From the NCBI RefSeq assembly GCF_040372805.1, contig NZ_BAABWJ010000001.1, positions 1 to 64,000 on the forward strand: DNA of 64,000 bases, given 5' to 3'. The position numbers were made by a program, and so were the translations under genes. A model generated the notes under the pieces. It searched no databases. It was given only the letters and a program-made list of their open reading frames with translations, and was not told the origin of the DNA. This stretch comes from Pseudoteredinibacter isoporae_A. Lineage in GTDB: Bacteria > Pseudomonadota > Gammaproteobacteria > Pseudomonadales > Cellvibrionaceae. Below are positions 7,997 through 17,100 of the stretch, one piece after another; the first letter of the stretch is position 1, and every line of letters begins with the position of its first letter.

Positions 7997-8842
7997 TTTC
8001 ATGTAGGCATCCAGTGGATCGATATCTTCTTCAAGATCAAGGCAGCTAAGCGAATCAATAAACAGATGAAACAACTCTGACTGTGACCCAATATCCAACT
8101 TTTTATAAATATGCTTTCTATGCAGCTTCACCGTTGAAATGGAAATGCCTAATCGATCAGCTGCAGACTGATTGGAATGCCCTTGAAGAATAAACCCCAG
8201 TGTTGCCATTTCCCGCTCAGTCAGAACCGAACTGCCAAACAAGGATAAGCCTCGAATCAACTCTTGATGCAAATGTCCGCGTGATGAACTGGGCTTGGTT
8301 TCAATACTACGCCAATGCTGTTCATTGAGTGCAATAACCACCGGTGCAACTGTTTTGATAAATTGCACCATCGCTTTTGAAAAAGTGCTGCCATCAGCTT
8401 CAGGGGTAAGCGAGATATGCAATGCATCACCATTCTGCAATGTCTGCACAAACGACAACTCATCTTCAGCCTTAATGGCTTTGTAGTAAAGATGATAAAA
8501 TTCACTGTGCTTGTAATTATCGGGGGCAATTTCTCGCAGGCGATACACGCCGTTGGGAGCTTGATTTTCACTCAAACGATAATACGGGTCGAGAATATAA
8601 GGGCCACAGACATATTGCTCGATTTGCAAACGGTAGTCTTCTGCTTCGGTGTAGTCACTGTATACCGCGACCGGGGGTTCACCTTTGGGAAAATAAAGCA
8701 CCAACGGGTGACTCATTTCAGGCAAAGCTGCCAGGCCCTGGCACAGAGAAGAATAGAACGACTCAGACCCCACGGACTGCACAGATTGCCCAAGAGCCTC
8801 GCTCCAAGCTGAAAACGGTTCGCTGTATTTTCTTGAAATCAT
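7988..8842 (-). CDS. LuxR-family transcriptional regulator
   Basis: A 284-residue protein with a C-terminal LuxR/NarL-type helix-turn-helix at about residues 212-270: LTEREMATLGFILQGHSNQS, then ADRLGISISTVKLHRKHIYK. The N-terminal 200 residues have no receiver domain and no obvious autoinducer-domain signature, so they may be a ligand-binding domain. The ATG at 8842 is chosen because a TTG at 8902 would overlap the receptor stop. It lies 56 bp after the TonB receptor gene, so the two may be co-transcribed. It is the best candidate for binding the two TACCC-N5-GGGTA sites that flank its cluster. Confidence 0.82.
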   Translation of the reverse strand: MISRKYSEPFSAWSEALGQSVQSVGSESFYSSLCQGLAALPEMSHPLVLYFPKGEPPVAVYSDYTEAEDYRLQIEQYVCGPYILDPYYRLSENQAPNGVYRLREIAPDNYKHSEFYHLYYKAIKAEDELSFVQTLQNGDALHISLTPEADGSTFSKAMVQFIKTVAPVVIALNEQHWRSIETKPSSSRGHLHQELIRGLSLFGSSVLTEREMATLGFILQGHSNQSAADRLGISISTVKLHRKHIYKKLDIGSQSELFHLFIDSLSCLDLEEDIDPLDAYMKIP

Positions 8843-8898
8843 ATGTTTTCGGCAAACATCCACTCTCTGGCCAAGAGTAGGCCAGAGAGCGCTGAAAA

Positions 8899-11193
8899 TC
8901 AAAAATTATAGCGCAGCGTCAAACCGTAAGTTGCTCCTTGCTGACGATAGACTGTACGCCCGGCAAAGCCGGTAAATGCATAAGTCTCAGACGCTTTGTC
9001 CTCCAGATTGCGCCCCCAGAAACTCAGTTGCCATTTGCCATCACTCTGCTCAACACTGACTCGTGCATTCAATGCACGCACGGGACCATATTGAGCATTG
9101 CTGTCAGCGAGCTGAGCGAATTGCTCATCAACCCAGCTGTAACTGCTCTGCAGGCGCATCATCAGCGTTTCACTTAGATCAAACTCGTAGGCCAGCAATC
9201 CGTTATAGCTCCATTGTGGTGCCTGGGACAGATCAGAACCGGCATTTAAAGGCGCGCCCAAGGCATCTACAAATCCACTGCCGGCCAATATCGCTGCATC
9301 ATTAACACTGGGATCAGGATTGATACCTCTTAAGTTATTCAGGGTCGGGGCTTCCGTGACTTCCGCATCCAGATAAGACAGGCCTGCCTGAATGGTCAAA
9401 CCATCCATCGGCAACCAATTCAGATCCATTTCAAAGCCTTGGGTTCGGGATTCTGGCACATTCGCTAGAGTCGTATCCACAACAGCCACGCCCAACAGAT
9501 TTGAGAAATCATCAGATACAAAGGTGAGTAATGACTGACGATCGCTGTAATCCATTCGGAATATCGCGCCATTTAACTGCATACTGCCGTCAAAGCCTGT
9601 CCACTTAAAACCCAGTTCATAAGACAATACAGATTCAGGCCCGATGTAACTCCAAGCACTGCTATCAACTACGGCACCACCATAAAATATTCCGCTTTTA
9701 TAACTGCTTGCGACATTGGCGAAGAGCAGAAGGTCTTCGTGAACAAACCAATCCAATCCAATTTTTCCCGTTACTGCTTCTTCATCATGGGATTCACGCA
9801 GAGTGGTTACCGGAAAGAGCTCGCCGAAACTCAGGTTATCGGCAGAACCATTAAACTGGCGATCGTCGTACGAGTAGCGTACACCAGCAATCAACTTCAC
9901 CTCATCACTCAAATCCGTTTCTGTATGGACATACACACCGTAGGAATCCGTTTCTTGGACATAATCAGCAATAAAGAGGTCATCACCTCGATTGTTGATG
10001 TCAAATGGGTTCAGCACGCCATCGAATGCAACGGAGTCACTCAATAATATCGAATCATCAAATGAGTCTTTCACGTCGACCTCTTCACGAGAAACGTTGA
10101 CACCCGCTATCCAACTAAAACTTTCCCCAATATCACCCACCAGACGTAATTCCTGGGACCATTGTTCCAACTCATTGTCCTGACTCAAATCCGTCGCGGA
10201 ATGCGCTCCGCCGTCATAATTATCCAACACTTGGCGTTCGTAGCTGTCCCACGCCGTAATGGATACCAGATCAAACGCGTCGAAAGCGTAATTCACTTTT
10301 ATCGAGAAACCCTGACCATTTTCATCACGGAATACTGGCAAATCCCCCACCGTAACTCGACTTGGGTCACGCGGAGAGTTCAATACAGAAAAGGAAGAAT
10401 CACCCAAAACATCATCGACACCTTCAGCATGAGGAGATGCAGGTGTCGATTGATCCTGACTGTAATAGGCCTTAATCAGAACATCACCGTCACTCCCCAA
10501 ATCGAAATCCAACAAGCCACGCAACACGGCGCGATCCTGATCACCAAACTCTCGCCCAGTGTTAATGTCGGTTTGCCAGCCGTCTCCTCTCACGCCGTTG
10601 AATGCCAGGCGCCCTCGCAGGCCATCACTTAATGGGCCGGAGACAACTGCGGTCAGTTCACGAGTATCGTGACGCGCAAGAGATAATTCGGCATAAGCTT
10701 CAAATTCATCGGTAGGCTTATTAGAAATAAAATTAATCGCTCCGCCGGTAGTGTTTTTACCATAAAGCGTGCCCTGCGGCCCCTTGAGCACCTCCACTCG
10801 TTCGACGTCAAACAACCGCCCACCCAAATAGGCAGGGCTACTGGCAAAGACCTCATCGGTATAGACACCAACCCCACTGCTATTATTTGCACTAAAGTCA
10901 TCGAGGCCAATGCCACGAATCGCAAATATTGGGGTGCCGCCCGACGTTGCATTTACCGTAATCAAACCTGGTGTGTGATTACCCAAGTCGACGGGGCTGT
11001 CGACACCATAATCCTGCAGAGAATCTCCTGCGAACGCATTGGCGGAAACCCCAATATCGTTAACCGATTGACTTCGTTTCTGAGCGGTAACGACCACTTC
11101 TTCGATAACTGCGGCATAACTGGTACTACAGGCAAGGGTTACCCCCAAGCTTAACAGTGTTTTCAGCGAGGGCACGGCACTGGATTGGGACAT
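8899..11193 (-). CDS. TonB-dependent outer-membrane receptor
   Basis: A 764-residue outer-membrane protein. The signal peptide is residues 1-27 (hydrophobic LLSLGVTLACSTSYA). A TonB-box-like EEVVVTAQKR follows, then the plug domain with IRGIG, VERVEVLKGPQGTLYGKNTT and GGAINFIS, then a beta barrel ending in an aromatic residue (LRYNF). A strong GAGGAG lies upstream of the ATG. It heads the divergence from the modC side, and the operator at 11262-11278 lies about 77 bp before its start. With the downstream regulator, transporter and ureohydrolase it probably forms an uptake route for a guanidino-containing substrate. Siderophore uptake is an alternative but no iron genes are nearby. Confidence 0.9.
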   Translation of the reverse strand: MSQSSAVPSLKTLLSLGVTLACSTSYAAVIEEVVVTAQKRSQSVNDIGVSANAFAGDSLQDYGVDSPVDLGNHTPGLITVNATSGGTPIFAIRGIGLDDFSANNSSGVGVYTDEVFASSPAYLGGRLFDVERVEVLKGPQGTLYGKNTTGGAINFISNKPTDEFEAYAELSLARHDTRELTAVVSGPLSDGLRGRLAFNGVRGDGWQTDINTGREFGDQDRAVLRGLLDFDLGSDGDVLIKAYYSQDQSTPASPHAEGVDDVLGDSSFSVLNSPRDPSRVTVGDLPVFRDENGQGFSIKVNYAFDAFDLVSITAWDSYERQVLDNYDGGAHSATDLSQDNELEQWSQELRLVGDIGESFSWIAGVNVSREEVDVKDSFDDSILLSDSVAFDGVLNPFDINNRGDDLFIADYVQETDSYGVYVHTETDLSDEVKLIAGVRYSYDDRQFNGSADNLSFGELFPVTTLRESHDEEAVTGKIGLDWFVHEDLLLFANVASSYKSGIFYGGAVVDSSAWSYIGPESVLSYELGFKWTGFDGSMQLNGAIFRMDYSDRQSLLTFVSDDFSNLLGVAVVDTTLANVPESRTQGFEMDLNWLPMDGLTIQAGLSYLDAEVTEAPTLNNLRGINPDPSVNDAAILAGSGFVDALGAPLNAGSDLSQAPQWSYNGLLAYEFDLSETLMMRLQSSYSWVDEQFAQLADSNAQYGPVRALNARVSVEQSDGKWQLSFWGRNLEDKASETYAFTGFAGRTVYRQQGATYGLTLRYNF

Positions 11194-11679
11194 GGAATCT
11201 CCTCAGTTTCGTTATTATGATGACTGATTGACAGTATTCCCCCAAGCTGAAGCCGACGGTACTACCCTAAGTGGGTAGCTTAGAAAGGAAGGCGAAAAAG
11301 CCTTTTAAAATAGCAACATAGCCTCAACACCGGCAAACGTTGACAGCCAGTAAATAGCCTACTGGCCGCATTCCTTTATCGTTTTTCCATCTTTCCTCGC
11401 CCATGGAATACCGATTGTTCTACGCCCGGCACTTACTATTTTTCCATTGGATTTAACGTTGCCCAGAACGGGGAAATGGTATATTTGAACATCGAGATTT
11501 CTATACGAGAAAGACGATGACAACAAGACACTCACTTCTCAACAAATGTGACGCTCCGCTCGCCCATCCTTCCCTGGACCCAAAAGGCTTTACAGACTTC
11601 TAATCTTGAATTCGTTTGGAGAAAAACTGAAAGGACATTAAATCAAAGGACAGGAAGTGCTCAGCTTGACGAAAAACTC
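11194..11679. other. Intergenic region between TonB receptor and modC
   Basis: About 490 bp without a supported gene. The part next to the receptor holds its promoter and the TACCC-N5-GGGTA operator. Nothing else recognisable was found; a 62-codon frame at 11548-11736 runs into modC on the other strand and is not credible. No clear terminator for modC was seen. Confidence 0.5.
11262..11278. promoter_or_regulatory. Operator TACCC-N5-GGGTA before the TonB receptor
   Basis: CTACCC-TAAGT-GGGTAG is a 6-5-6 inverted repeat with the same core and spacer length as the site at 7980-7996. Its centre is 77 bp upstream of the receptor start, against 80 bp for the other site. Downstream, both have a GTCAAT block followed by an ATAATA-type stretch, which could be promoter elements. 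Confidence 0.72.
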
Positions 11680-12777
11680 TTATGCCACAATTGCAGCAGC
11701 TTTTATTTGAGCCCACAAGTCTACACCTACACTTAAATTCATTTCTTCCGCTGAGAAACGGCTTATGCTTGCCCAAAGGCGACGACCAGAAATATCCAAG
11801 AGAACGTCTACTGAAAAGTTATCATTCATAGCCTGGAGACTTATTATTTTCGCTGGCAACAGGTTCAGAATACTGCTGTGTTCCGGCTTGGTAAGTGTCA
11901 AACTGACATCTTTCGCAGCAATACACAGTCGAACCGTACTGCCTACAGGTACATCATTGTTTTTCACTCTGAGAGACAAGCCCCCTAAAGCAAGCTCTTG
12001 AAGCCCCCACTCATCAAGCTTTGCCCTCACAGAAGCTTCCAACACAACTTCCTTAGCCTGTGCGTTTTCTGAAGGAAACAACGCCTCGCTGACGTTTTCC
12101 CGAAGAGCGAAACGTTCCTGTGTGACCATCAATACTCGATCCGCCAAGCGCACTAGCTCGCGTTTGGAGTGAGTCACATAGAGAATACAACAATCATCCA
12201 AAGATTTGAGCCGTTCTATATAGGGCAGAATTTCTTCTTTGCGAGCATCATCGAGGGCAGAAAGAGGCTCGTCCAGCAACATAACCCGAGGCTTTAATAA
12301 CAGAGCTCGAGTTAACGCGACTCGTTGTTTTTCTCCACCGGACAACTGTTCAGGAAAACGCTTCAGGCAATGTTCTATGCCCATCATTGCAATGACTTTT
12401 TTTGTTGAATCCTGTAACCAAAAACTTTTGGAAAAATGCTTCAAACGTCGCCTTAGAGCATAATTAATATTTTCTTGAGCGGTCAAATGGGGCAGCAGAT
12501 TGTCTTCCTGCATCACATAGGCAAGTGAACGTTTATGCACTGGGATAAATACCCGCTCGGACTGCCACACCTCACCCGCCACATTAACATGGACATTTGG
12601 CGCTTGGAGCAAACCCGCAACACAGCGCAAAAGCGTTGTTTTCCCTGCACCAGATTCACCATAGATAGCACACAACCCTGACATAGGAATGTCGGCAGAC
12701 AGAGACAAAGCAAACTGTTCGCTTACACGGTGATCAATATTGAGTTGCAAGATGGGATCTTGATCAGAACTGGCCAA
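11680..12777 (-). CDS. modC: Molybdate ABC transporter ATP-binding protein
   Basis: A 365-residue ATPase of the molybdate importer. The Walker A is GESGAGKTT (about 39-47), the Q-loop VMQEDNLLPHL, the signature LSGGEKQR, and the Walker B VMLLDEPLSALD. A C-terminal TOBE/Mop-like domain begins around residue 280 and holds molybdate-sensing regions in the family. The start is probably a TTG with GGGG six bases upstream. It lies 9 bp after modB and is translated with it. No modA binding-protein gene is next to it. Confidence 0.88.
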   Translation of the reverse strand: MASSDQDPILQLNIDHRVSEQFALSLSADIPMSGLCAIYGESGAGKTTLLRCVAGLLQAPNVHVNVAGEVWQSERVFIPVHKRSLAYVMQEDNLLPHLTAQENINYALRRRLKHFSKSFWLQDSTKKVIAMMGIEHCLKRFPEQLSGGEKQRVALTRALLLKPRVMLLDEPLSALDDARKEEILPYIERLKSLDDCCILYVTHSKRELVRLADRVLMVTQERFALRENVSEALFPSENAQAKEVVLEASVRAKLDEWGLQELALGGLSLRVKNNDVPVGSTVRLCIAAKDVSLTLTKPEHSSILNLLPAKIISLQAMNDNFSVDVLLDISGRRLWASISRFSAEEMNLSVGVDLWAQIKAAAIVA

Positions 12778-12786
12778 AACGCACCC

Positions 12787-13488
12787 CTATTGCTTTTGGC
12801 CAGCTCTACTCAACTTCGGCCCAAGCGCAAACATGGACGACCCCGAGCCCGTAAAGCGATACATGGCAAAAAGTAAGAGAAAAGATACCGTTAGAAGTAT
12901 TGCCGACAATTTATGAGCAGACTCATAATCACCCATCTCGACGTATTCATAGAGCAAAACCGACAACACTTGCGTTTCACCTGGGATATTTCCGCCGATC
13001 ATTAGAACGACACCAAATTCACCAATAGTGTGAGCAAACCCAAGAATAGAGGCCGCAATAAAACCATCTTTAGCGAGTGGCAGCGTAACCGTGAAAAAAC
13101 GGTCAATAGGTCCCGCCCCCATCGTAGCCGCCAGATCATTTGGTGCCTGACCTACGGCGTTGATGGCATTTTGGATGGGTTGGTATACGAATGGCAGGGA
13201 GTAGATGACAGAGCCGATGACCAGGCCTTCGAAGGTGAAGGCAAATTCAGTCCAATCAGTGTTTGCATTCAAAGCTACACTAAAAAAAACAAGGAGATAA
13301 AACCCAAGCACAGTGGGTGGTAAAACAAGGGGTAAAAATAAAATCGATTTAACGATAGAGCCAATAACTGACGGCAGTTTTTCAACTATCAAACTGAGTA
13401 AGGTGCATAGAAATACTAAAGAAATAGTAACAAGCCCAGCTAATTTTATCGTCAATAAAAGCGATTCGGTAAGCTGGGCTGAAATCAT
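12787..13488 (-). CDS. modB: Molybdate ABC transporter permease
   Basis: A 233-residue inner-membrane permease with about five transmembrane segments. The cytoplasmic EAA-type loop is visible as DLAATMGAGPIDRFFTVTLP near residues 117-136, followed by GFAHTIGEFGVVLMIGGNIP, a stretch strongly conserved in ModB. It is followed immediately by modC. The upstream gene is a peptidyl-prolyl isomerase, not modA, so the periplasmic molybdate-binding protein must be encoded elsewhere or be missing. Confidence 0.9.
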   Translation of the reverse strand: MISAQLTESLLLTIKLAGLVTISLVFLCTLLSLIVEKLPSVIGSIVKSILFLPLVLPPTVLGFYLLVFFSVALNANTDWTEFAFTFEGLVIGSVIYSLPFVYQPIQNAINAVGQAPNDLAATMGAGPIDRFFTVTLPLAKDGFIAASILGFAHTIGEFGVVLMIGGNIPGETQVLSVLLYEYVEMGDYESAHKLSAILLTVSFLLLFAMYRFTGSGSSMFALGPKLSRAGQKQ

Positions 13489-13499
13489 ATTAAGCCAAG

Positions 13500-14426
13500 T
13501 TATTTCTCTGGTTTCACTACAGGCTTATCAAACAATCCAGCTTCTTCCAGTTGCTTGCCGTACTTTACGATAAGCTTATCCATCTGTTCTTTATCGATGG
13601 AAGATGCCGCCTCAGTACGCATATTGGTTACCAATCTTTCAATAAACGCCTTCTCTTGAACAGCTTGTAATTCAGCGATAATGCCACCCTTCACTTCATC
13701 AAAAGGCTGTTTGCTTGCAGGCTTTTTATCTAATAGCTTGATAACGTGATAGCCAAACTGCGATTTCACAACATCGGAAATATCTCCGACTTTCTCAAGT
13801 GCAAAAGCAGCTTGCTCAAATTCTTTAACCATTCGGCCGCGGCCAAATTCGCCGAGATTTCCTTGATTGCGGCCGACGGATTTATCTTCTGAATTCTCAA
13901 CTGCTAGCTCAGTGAAATTTTCACCAGCGATAGCCCTTGAACGCAACTCTTTAGCAAAAACCAGAGCCTCTTCATGGCTACGCTCAACCGGCTTAATAAG
14001 GATATGTGCGGCTTGGATTAGCTCAGGAGTTGCAAAACGTTCATTTTCTGCCAAATAGGTTTCTTTTGCTCTTGCCTCCCAATCAGGGGTGCGATCCAAA
14101 TCTCGCTGGGATAAGTCAAGCATCTGGGCCTTCATATTAGCTCGATCTTTTTCCATTAGGGCAACCCAGTTCAACAAATCATGATTCAGCCTTTGATTTG
14201 TTTTTGCTTCTTTGGATAACGCGCGGATTGAATAAATATTCTCAATCGTTTCTTTTAGAAATCCAGGACGAGCCATAATTCGGAATTTGTCAGCCTCGGG
14301 CAACCGCGTTTCGATATAGTTGTCAATGTCATCCGCTGTTACGGAAATACCATCTTTTTCCATTATCACCTGTGCATTAACAGAAATGGAAAATAAAGCC
14401 AGAAAAGCCGCAAAACATTTAAGCAT
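13500..14426 (-). CDS. Periplasmic parvulin-type peptidyl-prolyl isomerase
   Basis: A 308-residue exported folding catalyst. A signal peptide (MLKCFAAFLALFSISVNAQ) is followed by a SurA-like N-terminal region (DDIDNYIETRLP). A single parvulin domain spans about residues 140-235, with AAHILIK, GNLGEFGRGRM and FGYHVIKLLD. The ATG at 14426 is preferred over a GTG at 14435. It lies between the large secreted protein upstream and modB downstream (12 bp away, so possibly in the same transcript as modBC). A terminator separates it from the secreted protein, yet proximity suggests it may assist that protein's export or folding. Confidence 0.85.
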   Translation of the reverse strand: MLKCFAAFLALFSISVNAQVIMEKDGISVTADDIDNYIETRLPEADKFRIMARPGFLKETIENIYSIRALSKEAKTNQRLNHDLLNWVALMEKDRANMKAQMLDLSQRDLDRTPDWEARAKETYLAENERFATPELIQAAHILIKPVERSHEEALVFAKELRSRAIAGENFTELAVENSEDKSVGRNQGNLGEFGRGRMVKEFEQAAFALEKVGDISDVVKSQFGYHVIKLLDKKPASKQPFDEVKGGIIAELQAVQEKAFIERLVTNMRTEAASSIDKEQMDKLIVKYGKQLEEAGLFDKPVVKPEK

Positions 14427-14462
14427 AGAGATCACTCAAAACCTTTAAAAAACAAACTATAG

Positions 14463-14493
14463 ATAAAAAAAACGCGGCCGAAGCCGCGTTTTT
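14463..14493 (-). terminator. Strong terminator with UUCG loop
   Basis: An 11-bp perfect stem (14468-14478 with 14483-14493) closes a tetraloop that reads UUCG on the reverse strand and is followed by six T. It lies 21 bp after the stop of the 577-residue protein and ends its transcript before the isomerase gene. Confidence 0.9.
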
Positions 14494-14514
14494 AATCAAC
14501 AAATAACTCTACTA

Positions 14515-16248
14515 TTAAGGAGTAGCGTTAGTGTTGGTGTAGTGGTGACCAATAGAGCCAGCGTAGTTAGCCAAAGCACCAGCAGAAGTCGCAGAGTTGT
14601 TAACATACTTCTGAACAGCAAAACCAATTACTGGCAAGCCATTTACGTTAGTAGCTCCATCAGTTTGAGTCTGACCAGAGAAGCTTACTCGGGCCCAACC
14701 ATTATTGAAGCCGCTAGCTAAAGTAATACTCTTAGTAATGCGAGCAGAACCGCCTAACACACCCTTGTTATTGAAGTTCAAGATGTTGGACTCGGTACAC
14801 AGAGCCAGAACATCTGGAGTAGTTACAGGGGCCGGAGAGAAGTCAAAACCAGTAGTAATCTGGTTAACACCTTCTTCGCGATCCCAGTAGTCAATAGTGA
14901 TTTCTTCACAAGATTCTGTCTTAGTGTGATCCCAAGCTTTAGAGAAAGGGGCAACACCTTCAGTACGGTTCGCGGCAACCAACTTAGCAGCACCAGCAGT
15001 ACTCAGGTTAACGAAGTCACGCTTAGTTGGGAAAGTGATAACCCAATCAGTAGCAGCATTCAAACCAGGCTCAAGAACATAATCATTAGCGATGGTTTGA
15101 CGAGTCAATAGAGCAGACAATGCCTCTAGAGAACCCTGACCCAGGATTGCAGCAGGAGCAGCAGCACCAGCAGCAGGTACAGTTACAGCAGCCTGAGCTG
15201 TAGCAGCTGTCGCGATGTTAGTTACCAGGGAGTTACCACCACCGGAAACACGAGAGCCAGTTTTACCACGAACCACATCAACGTGTAACAAGCCACTACC
15301 GGTTTGGGTGCCAGTTGTAGCAGTCTGGCGAGCAGCCGCAACACCATCAAATGATACTGGAGCACCACCACGGTTGATAGTTGAAGACGAAACACCATCA
15401 TCCACACCAGGCTCATCATCACCTGGGGTTGGGTGGTATGCATCATTCATAAAGCCGTCTACAGCAACAGCGTCAAACATAGCTGCAGTACCATCAGGTA
15501 CATTGATGATTACACCGTAACCATATAAACCACCAGTAGGTGCGTCTAATTGGGTGTGAGTAGCTGCTTTAGCATCACCTGGAGTTGAATCATTGTCGGT
15601 GTAGAAGAAAGCACCGCCAGTGCGCCACATAGTTTCCAAGTCAGAACACTTACCTGGCACACCATTAACGTGCTTAATGGCAGCACGCAAAGCAGCACCA
15701 GTATAGGTGCCGGCACCAGTAAGAGCAGTAGTAGGAACAGCAGAACCTGTTGCCAAGATACTACCCATTTCGATAATTTCTACGTGACCTTCCAAAGTAC
15801 GATCAATACCATTATTGATTGTATCGGCTTCTGCACCACCAGTTGCATACTTAGCAGTACGCATTGGAGCAGTAGTACCCAACTGACCTACAGCTTTCGC
15901 AGCCAGTGAATTAGGAACGGTACAAGAAGTATCACCAGTTTTCAGAACCGCACCGTCGCCTTCTTTAGTTACAACACCAGACCAGTGATCCTGCGGAGAC
16001 AGGTACAGGTGGAAGTCCAAAGAATCCTGAGAGTTCATCGCATCTACAAAGCGAACCTTAACAGCTTTGTAAGTATCGGTAGTGTTAGCTACGGAAATGT
16101 AAGTATCGTTACCGCCATTAGCAGTATAGATAGGGTACATCAACAGCTGACCAGTACCGTCATGGTTCTGAGACATTTGAGCCTGAGCAGTAACGCCAGT
16201 GAAACCAGCCGCTGCCGCCAGCGCTAAAGGTAAAAGTTTTTTCTTCAT
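14515..16248 (-). CDS. Large secreted protein of unknown function, probably abundant
   Basis: A 577-residue protein with a clear signal peptide (MKKKLLPLALAAAAGFTGV, cleavage after AQAQ). The mature protein is rich in Ala, Gly, Thr, Asn and Asp and poor in Lys. It opens with a DGTGQLLMYPIYTANGGNDT block and a YISVANTTD stretch. I recall similar N-termini in uncharacterised secreted proteins of marine gammaproteobacteria, without assigned function. Four or more Cys could form disulphides. An AGGAG lies before the ATG, the leader region is long, and a strong UUCG terminator follows, all consistent with high expression. The adjacent periplasmic isomerase may fold it. It could also be a type II secretion substrate, given the neighbouring operon, but this is speculative. 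Confidence 0.75.
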   Translation of the reverse strand: MKKKLLPLALAAAAGFTGVTAQAQMSQNHDGTGQLLMYPIYTANGGNDTYISVANTTDTYKAVKVRFVDAMNSQDSLDFHLYLSPQDHWSGVVTKEGDGAVLKTGDTSCTVPNSLAAKAVGQLGTTAPMRTAKYATGGAEADTINNGIDRTLEGHVEIIEMGSILATGSAVPTTALTGAGTYTGAALRAAIKHVNGVPGKCSDLETMWRTGGAFFYTDNDSTPGDAKAATHTQLDAPTGGLYGYGVIINVPDGTAAMFDAVAVDGFMNDAYHPTPGDDEPGVDDGVSSSTINRGGAPVSFDGVAAARQTATTGTQTGSGLLHVDVVRGKTGSRVSGGGNSLVTNIATAATAQAAVTVPAAGAAAPAAILGQGSLEALSALLTRQTIANDYVLEPGLNAATDWVITFPTKRDFVNLSTAGAAKLVAANRTEGVAPFSKAWDHTKTESCEEITIDYWDREEGVNQITTGFDFSPAPVTTPDVLALCTESNILNFNNKGVLGGSARITKSITLASGFNNGWARVSFSGQTQTDGATNVNGLPVIGFAVQKYVNNSATSAGALANYAGSIGHHYTNTNATP

Positions 16249-17100
16249 TTATGTTGCTCCTAGGTTTACAACAATTTTAGTTTTCTCTTTAACACAACTG
16301 CATAAAGCACATTTATGCAGTACTCCCTACTGATAAAAACAGCGTACTGGGCGTTACCGCATAATCTACACAGCATGAGCCATGTAAACACGGGGGTGTA
16401 AAATAACATAGCGACTAGGGCTAAACAACTGAATTTTTTATCAATTCGCTGATTTAACCGCTTTTTTTGCCGCAATATGCAATTTCACACAAAACAGGTT
16501 TACGCAATAGCCAACTGGTTAAATTTTAGACTCCCAATTGGCACATAAACTCCCAAATTTTTGGGAAGTTTACTATGAACTGAAACCAACAAACCGGCCT
16601 CAACTCAATCCATAAACGAACGTTTTATGCATGACCTCAACAAATCTGTAACACAGAGATCAGTTTGCTTTTGAGCATTACGGAAGGCATCCACCTACCC
16701 GCAACTAACATTCGTTTTCAATTCTTTCCGAATTCTACACTCAAGCTAAAGCTTGGAGACATAGCGCTCTTAATATAGACCGCAATAAACGGAACTCAAG
16801 TATCTTTCTTATATATTACAGTTTTGTTTAAAGCCGTAAATTGATTGAGTTCAAGTCTTTATCTTTATTGAGCCGTACAGGCCTTTATACTCTTCAAACT
16901 CAACCCTTGGCCTATCTAAGGTTCAACAAACAACCTTTGAAACCGGAAGTCCATTCGGTTTAGCGCTAATCTTGTCAATCTAGCTGGCAAGCCTAGCCAG
17001 TTTTACAAACAAGTTCAAGTATAAATTGTAAGTCATTGATTTTTATATACTTAAAAACCAAACCTCAAACTTCAGAATCAAACTATTTTCGAGATCCTGC
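16249..17100. other. 850-bp AT-rich gap upstream of the secreted protein
   Basis: No credible gene on either strand. It must hold the promoter and leader of the secreted protein and the 3' end of the type II secretion operon. An imperfect inverted repeat of AACT(T)CCCAA arms lies near 16548-16571, and the ACTCCCAA half-site occurs again just upstream. This is where gspD would sit in an E-to-N-then-D layout, but no secretin-like sequence is seen. Confidence 0.55.

Noticed and set aside
16266..16475. 69-codon reverse frame upstream of the secreted protein
   Set aside because: Basic, low-quality composition, and it lies in the leader region of the large gene.
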